Source of the DNA: Lutibacter sp. A64
GTDB lineage: Bacteria; Bacteroidota; Bacteroidia; Flavobacteriales; Flavobacteriaceae
Assembly: GCF_022429565.1 (NCBI RefSeq)
Contig: NZ_CP092487.1
Span: 150,001-214,000 of the forward strand
Length of the DNA: 64,000 nt
Reading direction: 5' to 3'
The notes beneath the pieces were generated by a model. It searched no databases, had not been told where the DNA came from, and saw only the letters and a list, made by a program, of their open reading frames with translations. Both the position numbers and the translations under genes were made by a program. Of this stretch, positions 58,011 through 64,000 are shown piece by piece (the first letter of the stretch is position 1; every line of letters starts with the position of its first letter).

Positions 58011-59909
58011 ATGATAAAGTATAAATCAATATCTAAACTTTTAATTATAACAATACTAATAGTAACCGGATTTTTATTTGCTAGTAATTCAAAAATATTA
58101 AAAGCAGAACCAGTTTATTTTAGTGTAACAATTTCTGATGATGCTACTCCAGCAGTGGTTGCTAGAATATTAGAGGCTAAAGAAAAGCCGATTTCTGAAA
58201 TAAGTTTTGAAAAAGGAACTTATCATTTTTATCCAGATAAGGGTTATGAGAAATTCTGTTATATCTCTAATCATGGAGATTTAATGGTAAAAACACCATT
58301 TCCAATTTTTGATTTTAAAAACTTAACAATAAACGGTAATGGTTCTACCTTTATTTTTCATGGAGTTATAATTCCTTTTTTAATCGATAACAGTTCAAAT
58401 ATTACAGTTAAAAATGTTTCAATAGATTGGAATGAGGCATTTCATAGTGAAGGGCTTATTGTGGCAAATAATGAAAAAAATAAAACTTTTGATATGCAAA
58501 TATCAGATGAGTATCCTTACGATATAAGAAATGGTGAAATATTTTTTATAAAAGAATACTACGAACATAGTTTAGGGCAATCTATTTTATATGATCCTGA
58601 AAGAAAAGCTATTGCTTTTGAAACAGAAAAGTATACCAATATATCAACAAAATCAAAAACTTCTATTACTAATAATATAGATAAAATTAAGTATAAATAT
58701 GGAGTTGATACTAAAGATTTAGCAATAAGAAATGTTGGGTGGGAAAATAGAGCCAAAGTAGAGCAATTAAAACCAGGACTTGTCCGTGTGTATGGACATA
58801 AAAAAGAACTACCTCCAGTTGGAATGATTTTAACTATGAAGGGCAGTCAAGGTTATAATCGCGTTTCTCCTGCTTTTAGAATAACGCAAACTAGTGGATT
58901 TAATGCACTTAATGTAAATGTTCACCATGCTGGAGGTATGGGGATTATTGCAGAAAATTCTTCAGATTTAATATTAGATAATTTTAATGTAACCCCTTCT
59001 AAAGGGCGTATGGTTTCTACAACTGCTGATGCAACACACTTTGTAGGTTGTAGAGGAAAAGTAGTATTAAAAAACTGTACATTTCAAAATCAATTAGATG
59101 ATGCTTCAAATGTACATGGTACTTATCAAATAGTTGTAGATATTATAGATGAATATAGTATTGGTGTTAGAATGGGACACCATCAACAACAAGGATTTGT
59201 AGTAGGGCAACCTAATGATAATTTAGGTTTTGTACGTTTAAGTGATTCTTTCGATCCTTATGATAAAGCAACAATTAAAAATATACAATACTTAAATGGA
59301 AGGTATCAAATAATTACATTTAATGAAAAAGTTCCTTCAAATTTAAAAACTGGAGATTTAGTAGAAAATTTAGATGCTTACCCAGAATTTACTGTAGATA
59401 ATTGTAATATAAGTAATAATAGAGCCAGAGGCTTATTAATTTCTACACCAAAAAAAACGGTAATTAAGAATAATTATTTTAGTACTGAAATGGAAGCTAT
59501 TTTAATTCCAGTTGAAAGTAGCAGTTGGTATGAATCTGGAAGTGTTAAAGATTTAGTGATTGAAAATAATACTTTTCAAGATTGTCAGCATAGTGGTTTT
59601 AATAGAGGTGTTATTCGATTTGATACCGATGATGATAATCAAAATATAGCATTTAAAAATATTGAAATTACCAATAATAAATTCAATCAATTCGATAATC
59701 TAGTTTTACAAATAATAAATACCGATGGTTTATTATTTAAAGGAAATACAATTACAAATTCAGGTAGTTTTTCAATGTTATACCCAGAAAATCCAGCAAT
59801 TAAAATAGAACATTCAAAAAATATAAAATTTCAAAAGAATAAGTATAAAGGAAAAGCAAATATAATATTAGAAGCTGATGAAAACTTACAGAGCTTAAAA
59901 TTTAGATAA
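58011..59909 (+). CDS. Second GH110-type alpha-1,3-galactosidase
   Basis: A 632-residue beta-helix enzyme, with an N-terminal hydrophobic segment (about residues 10-25) acting as signal or anchor. The family blocks are all present: YISNHGDL near residue 84, NGNGSTFIFHG at about residues 108-118, ADATHFVGCRGKVVLKNCTF at about residues 339-358, and DDASNVHGTY with Asp363-Asp364. It shares the same order with the copy at 26061 but diverges widely elsewhere, so the pair may handle differently sulfated ends. It opens the transcription unit that continues with SusC 73 bases later. Exo-alpha-1,3-galactosidase activity is the family expectation. Confidence 0.82.
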   Translation: MIKYKSISKLLIITILIVTGFLFASNSKILKAEPVYFSVTISDDATPAVVARILEAKEKPISEISFEKGTYHFYPDKGYEKFCYISNHGDLMVKTPFPIFDFKNLTINGNGSTFIFHGVIIPFLIDNSSNITVKNVSIDWNEAFHSEGLIVANNEKNKTFDMQISDEYPYDIRNGEIFFIKEYYEHSLGQSILYDPERKAIAFETEKYTNISTKSKTSITNNIDKIKYKYGVDTKDLAIRNVGWENRAKVEQLKPGLVRVYGHKKELPPVGMILTMKGSQGYNRVSPAFRITQTSGFNALNVNVHHAGGMGIIAENSSDLILDNFNVTPSKGRMVSTTADATHFVGCRGKVVLKNCTFQNQLDDASNVHGTYQIVVDIIDEYSIGVRMGHHQQQGFVVGQPNDNLGFVRLSDSFDPYDKATIKNIQYLNGRYQIITFNEKVPSNLKTGDLVENLDAYPEFTVDNCNISNNRARGLLISTPKKTVIKNNYFSTEMEAILIPVESSSWYESGSVKDLVIENNTFQDCQHSGFNRGVIRFDTDDDNQNIAFKNIEITNNKFNQFDNLVLQIINTDGLLFKGNTITNSGSFSMLYPENPAIKIEHSKNIKFQKNKYKGKANIILEADENLQSLKFR

Positions 59910-59982
59910 AATACAGAATTATTATATAAAAATTTAATCAAATTAAACTCAATTTAATACAAACCAAACCAAAGTTAATCAA

Positions 59983-62900
59983 ATGAAAAACAAAAGATTA
60001 TTTATTTCAAACAAAGTAAGAGGTAGTATACTTTCTGCTGTATTTGTGTTTTTGTTTACCATAAGTTTACAAGCGCAAGAAATTACAGTTCAAGGGGTTG
60101 TTACTGCTGTTGAAGACGGATTTCCTATACCAGGTGTTACAGTACTTGTTAAAGATACAAATACAGGAACTACTACAAATTTTGATGGAGAATATTCCAT
60201 TGTAGCAAAAAAAGGAGATATTTTAGTATTTAGTTTTGTTGGAATGACTCCTAAATCTATTAAAGTAGAAAAAAGTCAACTTAATATCTCAATGGCTACA
60301 GATACTCAAAGTTTAGAAGAGGTTGTTGTAATAGGATATGGTACTGTTTCTAAAAAGGAATTAACAGGAGCAGTTTCTCAAGTTAAAGCAGAAAATATTG
60401 AAGAATTTGTAGCTTCAGACGTTGCATCAATGTTACAAGGTCAAGTTGCTGGTGTTAATATTACTAGTGCCTCGGGTGAACCTGGATCAGAATCAAGCAT
60501 TCAAATTAGAGGTATTACTTCTTTAGGAGGCTCAAACACTCCTTTGTTTGTTGTTGACGGTATTCCACAACAAGGAGATCCAGGCTTAAGTGCTAACGAA
60601 ATTGAAACTATTGATGTGTTAAAAGACGCCGCTTCTGCAGCAGTTTATGGAACAAGAGGTGCAGCGGGGGTTATTTTAATAACAACTAAAAAAGGAAAAG
60701 TAGGAAAAACAAATGTTAGTATTGATGCAAATTATGGGGTGCAACATTTAGGAGAAGATGTTCCTTTAATGAATACTAATGATAGAGTATATTTTGAAAA
60801 TATGAGATATGCCTATACAGATTGGAATTATGAACCAGGACCAAGTAAAAATCCAGAATGGTTAAATAATGATAATAAATTTAGCGATTATGTATTGGTA
60901 GATAATGCAAGTACACAGCAATACTCTTTAAATGTTTCAGGAGGTACAGGAGATTTTTCATACAATGCTGTAGGTGGATTTTTTAATCAAGAAGGTGTAT
61001 TGTTAAATTCAGGATATAAAAGATATAATGGACGTGCGACAACTTCATACAATGTAGATAAATGGAAAATTACTTCAAGTATTGCGTTTACTATACAAGA
61101 TACTGAAAGAGCCAGTAATGGTTTAATTGTAAATGCACAACGTTATCCATCATATTACCCAGAAGTTGACCCTGATGCAAGTGAAGTTTTTACTGATGGT
61201 ACAGGAGGTGTTACTACACCGTTAAATATACTAGTAAATAGTTTAAAGAGAAAAGATAATAGTAAAAGTGATCGTTTAAATACAAGTTTAAGTGTTACAA
61301 GAAAGTTAATGGACCAATTAAAACTTACATCAAACGTAGGAGGATCCACTACTAATTATTTAAGAAATATTTTTGTACCTCCTTATACTGTTACTAATGT
61401 TTTAGAGGGAACAAGTGAAGTAGATCCAACAAAAAGTTATGTACAAGCAACTACATCTAGAGCAACAACTTTTTCTTTTGATGTAGGGTTAGATTATAAA
61501 GAATCTTTTGGAGATCATACTGTAGGTGCTGTATTAAATGGTTCTGTTTATGAGAACAGTTATGAAACTTTTACAGCTTATAAACAAGGTGTAACAAATG
61601 AAAATGTAGAAGTGTTAAATGGGGCTACAATTAATCCTGATGCTTACTCAGGATTTAATTATAATACTAAAATATTAAGTTTTTTAGGAAGAATTCAATA
61701 TGATTATAAAGGGAAGTATTTATTTTCTGGTGTTATTCGTAAAGATGGTTCTTCTAAATTTGGTGAAGCAAATCGTTGGGGTACATTTCCTTCAGTTTCT
61801 TTAGGTTGGAATGTTTCTGATGAAAACTTTTGGGAATCAATTAAGCCAATTGTAAATAATTTTAAAATTAGAGCTAGTTATGGTACTGTAGGAAATGAAA
61901 GTTTCCCTGCTTACGAATATTCAAGTAGTATTGAACAAGGAAGTGATTATATTTTTGATGAGTCTGATAACTATGTAAATTATGGCTCTTCTATAAAATC
62001 CTATGCTAATAGAGATGTTAAATGGGAAACTTCTGTTCAACAAAACCTTGGTTTTGACTTTTCTTTTCTTAAAAATAGTATAACGTTAACAGCAGATTAT
62101 TATATAACCAATAAAGATGATATGTTGTTTCAAGTTGAATTACCTGGTTCTGCAGGAGCTTATTATGATCCAAGTATTACATTAAATGTTGGTGATATGA
62201 AAAATACAGGTTTAGAAATAGCTGCAGGATATCAAAAATCTTTTGGTAAACATAAGTTACAAGCAAATGCTGTTTTTGCAATGAATGATAACGAAATTAC
62301 AAGTATGGAAGGTGATAGAAATTTAATCTATAACTCAAATTCTACATTAATTTCCGGAGATACTAATTCAATGGTTACAGTTTTAGCTGAAGGATATGAA
62401 GCAGGTGCTTTTTGGTTATATGAAACAGATGGAGTAATTCAAACCCAAGAGCAATTAGATGCATATAGAAAATATCCTTCAAAAATAAATGCAGATTTTG
62501 GAGATTTAATATATGTAGATCATAATGATGATGGAGATATAACTGTAGAAGATAGACATTATATGGGAAGTGGACAATCTGATTTTGAAATTGGATTTAA
62601 TTTTAAATGGATTTATAATAATTTCGACTTTACAATGAATTGGTATGGTTCAAGTGGAGCAGAAATTATGAATGGAACAAAAGCTGCAACCTATACATAC
62701 GCAACCCACGGAGATTTAGTAAATATGTGGACTCCAGAAAATCCAACATCAAATATTCCATTATGGACAGGAGATTCTAAAAGTGGGCTACCTAATTTAG
62801 TTGCTACTACAGACTATTGGCTAGAAGATGGTGATTATATAAGATTGAAATTAGTTTCTATAGGGTATACAATTCCAAAAAAGAAATTAGAAAAATTAAA

Positions 62901-63069
62901 TATTTCAAATTTTAGAATTTTTGTTTTGGCTCAAAATGCATTAACATTTACTAAATATGAGGGATATGATCCTGAAGTAGGAGGGGCTAACGTAGCTAGA
63001 AATGGAATGGATGTTTCAAGATATCCTTTAGCTTCATTATATAGTTTAGGTATTAAATTTAATTTTTAA
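59983..63069 (+). CDS. susC: SusC/RagA-type TonB-dependent outer membrane receptor
   Basis: A 1028-residue outer membrane importer. After a signal peptide (about residues 1-31) comes a carboxypeptidase-regulatory-like domain (VQGVVTAVEDGFPIPGVTV, then NFDGEYSIVAKKGD). A TonB-box-like EEVVVIGYGT lies near residue 115. The plug blocks IQIRGITSLGGSNTPLFVVD and AAGVILITTKKGK follow, and the barrel ends with a C-terminal phenylalanine (LGIKFNF). It moves oligosaccharides into the periplasm together with the SusD lipoprotein encoded 17 bases downstream, powered by an ExbBD-TonB system such as the one at 9976-12043. Length is normal for the family. Confidence 0.95.
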   Translation: MKNKRLFISNKVRGSILSAVFVFLFTISLQAQEITVQGVVTAVEDGFPIPGVTVLVKDTNTGTTTNFDGEYSIVAKKGDILVFSFVGMTPKSIKVEKSQLNISMATDTQSLEEVVVIGYGTVSKKELTGAVSQVKAENIEEFVASDVASMLQGQVAGVNITSASGEPGSESSIQIRGITSLGGSNTPLFVVDGIPQQGDPGLSANEIETIDVLKDAASAAVYGTRGAAGVILITTKKGKVGKTNVSIDANYGVQHLGEDVPLMNTNDRVYFENMRYAYTDWNYEPGPSKNPEWLNNDNKFSDYVLVDNASTQQYSLNVSGGTGDFSYNAVGGFFNQEGVLLNSGYKRYNGRATTSYNVDKWKITSSIAFTIQDTERASNGLIVNAQRYPSYYPEVDPDASEVFTDGTGGVTTPLNILVNSLKRKDNSKSDRLNTSLSVTRKLMDQLKLTSNVGGSTTNYLRNIFVPPYTVTNVLEGTSEVDPTKSYVQATTSRATTFSFDVGLDYKESFGDHTVGAVLNGSVYENSYETFTAYKQGVTNENVEVLNGATINPDAYSGFNYNTKILSFLGRIQYDYKGKYLFSGVIRKDGSSKFGEANRWGTFPSVSLGWNVSDENFWESIKPIVNNFKIRASYGTVGNESFPAYEYSSSIEQGSDYIFDESDNYVNYGSSIKSYANRDVKWETSVQQNLGFDFSFLKNSITLTADYYITNKDDMLFQVELPGSAGAYYDPSITLNVGDMKNTGLEIAAGYQKSFGKHKLQANAVFAMNDNEITSMEGDRNLIYNSNSTLISGDTNSMVTVLAEGYEAGAFWLYETDGVIQTQEQLDAYRKYPSKINADFGDLIYVDHNDDGDITVEDRHYMGSGQSDFEIGFNFKWIYNNFDFTMNWYGSSGAEIMNGTKAATYTYATHGDLVNMWTPENPTSNIPLWTGDSKSGLPNLVATTDYWLEDGDYIRLKLVSIGYTIPKKKLEKLNISNFRIFVLAQNALTFTKYEGYDPEVGGANVARNGMDVSRYPLASLYSLGIKFNF

Positions 63070-63085
63070 TAATAAAAATATTCAC

Positions 63086-64000
63086 ATGAAAAAACATATA
63101 ATATATTTTATAAGTATAATTGCATTAACATTCTCAGTGCAATCTTGTTCAGATTATCTAGAAGAAGATAATCCAAATAATATATCAGCAGATATTTACT
63201 GGTCAAATTTAGAAGAAACAGATGCTAATTTAACCTCAGTATATGGAGCTATGTTAAATCACTTTATTTTATTCTATAATGTTGAATCTTGGAGAAGTGA
63301 TATAGCATATCCAAAATTTAGAACAAGTCCTTTAGGTACAGGACAACCTTGGTATTATAAAACATTTAGTAATACAAATAAAGAAGTTAGTCAAAGATGG
63401 GATGCTATGTACCAAGTTATTTTTAGAGCAAATCAAGTAATTGAAGGGCTAAATAATATGGATGAAGAGTATAAGAGTGATGCTAGATGGACAGAACAAA
63501 TGGGGCAAGCCCGATTTTTTAGAGGTTTAGTTCATTTTTACTTGCATTCAAGTTATAATGAAGGTAAAATTGTAATTAGAGAATCTGTACCTGGAAATGC
63601 TGAGGAATTTTCAAAGCCAGTATCTTCATCTGAAGAAGTAATTGCTTTTTTTAGAGAAGATTTACAATATGCATATGAAAATTTACCAGCTCAGTTTGAG
63701 CAAAAATCAAGAGTTACAGCGGGTACAGCAGCAACTATTTTAGGAAAAAGTTACCTATACACTGAAGAATATGAAAAAGCAAAAGAATATTTAAGTGATG
63801 TTATAAATAATGGAGCTTATGGTTATAGATTGTTAGAAGGAGATGAAGTTAACTTGTTATTTACGTCAGCTGGAGATTATAATGATGAATCTATTTTTGA
63901 ATTAAATTATTCAGCTGTACAGCAAACAGAAGAAACACAATGGGACGAAGAAAGTTTCTTTACAAGATGGGCTAGATATACCGCACCAACTGGAATTATA
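63086..64000 (+). CDS. susD: SusD/RagB-type surface glycan-binding lipoprotein (cut at edge)
   Basis: The first 305 codons of a SusD-like gene, open to the window edge. The start (MKKHIIYFISIIALTF) leads to a lipobox Cys21 in VQSCSDYL. The blocks WDAMYQVIFRANQVIEG, QARFFRGLVHFYL and AATILGKSYLYTEEYEKAKEY are the tetratricopeptide-type core of the family. SusD caps SusC at the cell surface and binds the glycan chain before import. It follows SusC with 16 bases between stop and start. The missing C-terminal part, usually about 200 residues more, carries the rest of the binding surface. Confidence 0.92.
   Translation, partial: MKKHIIYFISIIALTFSVQSCSDYLEEDNPNNISADIYWSNLEETDANLTSVYGAMLNHFILFYNVESWRSDIAYPKFRTSPLGTGQPWYYKTFSNTNKEVSQRWDAMYQVIFRANQVIEGLNNMDEEYKSDARWTEQMGQARFFRGLVHFYLHSSYNEGKIVIRESVPGNAEEFSKPVSSSEEVIAFFREDLQYAYENLPAQFEQKSRVTAGTAATILGKSYLYTEEYEKAKEYLSDVINNGAYGYRLLEGDEVNLLFTSAGDYNDESIFELNYSAVQQTEETQWDEESFFTRWARYTAPTGII

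Overview
The window is low-GC bacterial DNA whose genes point to a marine member of the Bacteroidetes, most likely a flavobacterium. Supporting signs are a SusC/SusD pair, a one-piece hybrid two-component regulator, many lipoprotein and Sec signals, promoter boxes of the Bacteroidetes TAnnTTTG type upstream of the tRNAs, and an insertion-sequence remnant of the ISAon1 type. No strain can be named from the sequence alone.

Positions 1-16400 are mostly ordinary chromosome. They hold a decayed transposase fragment, a DUF6526 membrane protein, and a TetR-controlled minus-strand efflux operon (TolC, HlyD, two ABC-2 permeases, no ATPase gene). Next come an overlapping umuC-umuD pair, a GC-richer repeat-like spacer, an acyl-CoA dehydrogenase, and an ExbB-ExbD-TonB-FolC run. 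Two identical tandem tRNA-Val(UAC) genes follow, each with its own promoter and terminator, and then an eight-heme cytochrome lipoprotein fused to TPR repeats.

From 16615 to the right edge every gene lies on the plus strand and forms one large polysaccharide utilization locus that continues beyond 64000. It starts with a 1378-residue hybrid sensor/AraC regulator and ends with SusC and a cut-off SusD. Between them are two large secreted beta-propeller proteins that I read as lambda-carrageenase-like (GH150-like), two GH110-type alpha-1,3-galactosidases, three GH2 beta-galactosidase-type enzymes and one clan GH-A hydrolase. There are also seven formylglycine sulfatases, two intact esterases and one broken one, an EF-hand protein, and a Tat-type FAD oxidoreductase followed by an FMN-binding-like protein.

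A coherent reading is that the locus degrades a sulfated alpha-1,3/beta-1,4-galactan of the lambda-carrageenan type. The GH150-like enzymes would cut the chain, SusC/SusD would import oligosaccharides, the sulfatases would remove sulfate, GH110 would remove terminal alpha-1,3-galactose and GH2 would remove beta-galactose. No GH16 and no GH127/GH129 anhydrogalactosidase is visible, which fits a galactan without 3,6-anhydrogalactose. The substrate is inferred, not proven.

Several genes are damaged. An FMN-binding-like gene is off frame at a run of ten A, an esterase copy has two single-base losses, and an alpha/beta-hydrolase is reduced to fragments. The three mild lesions are all one base short in homopolymer runs, so sequencing error must be excluded before they are called mutations.
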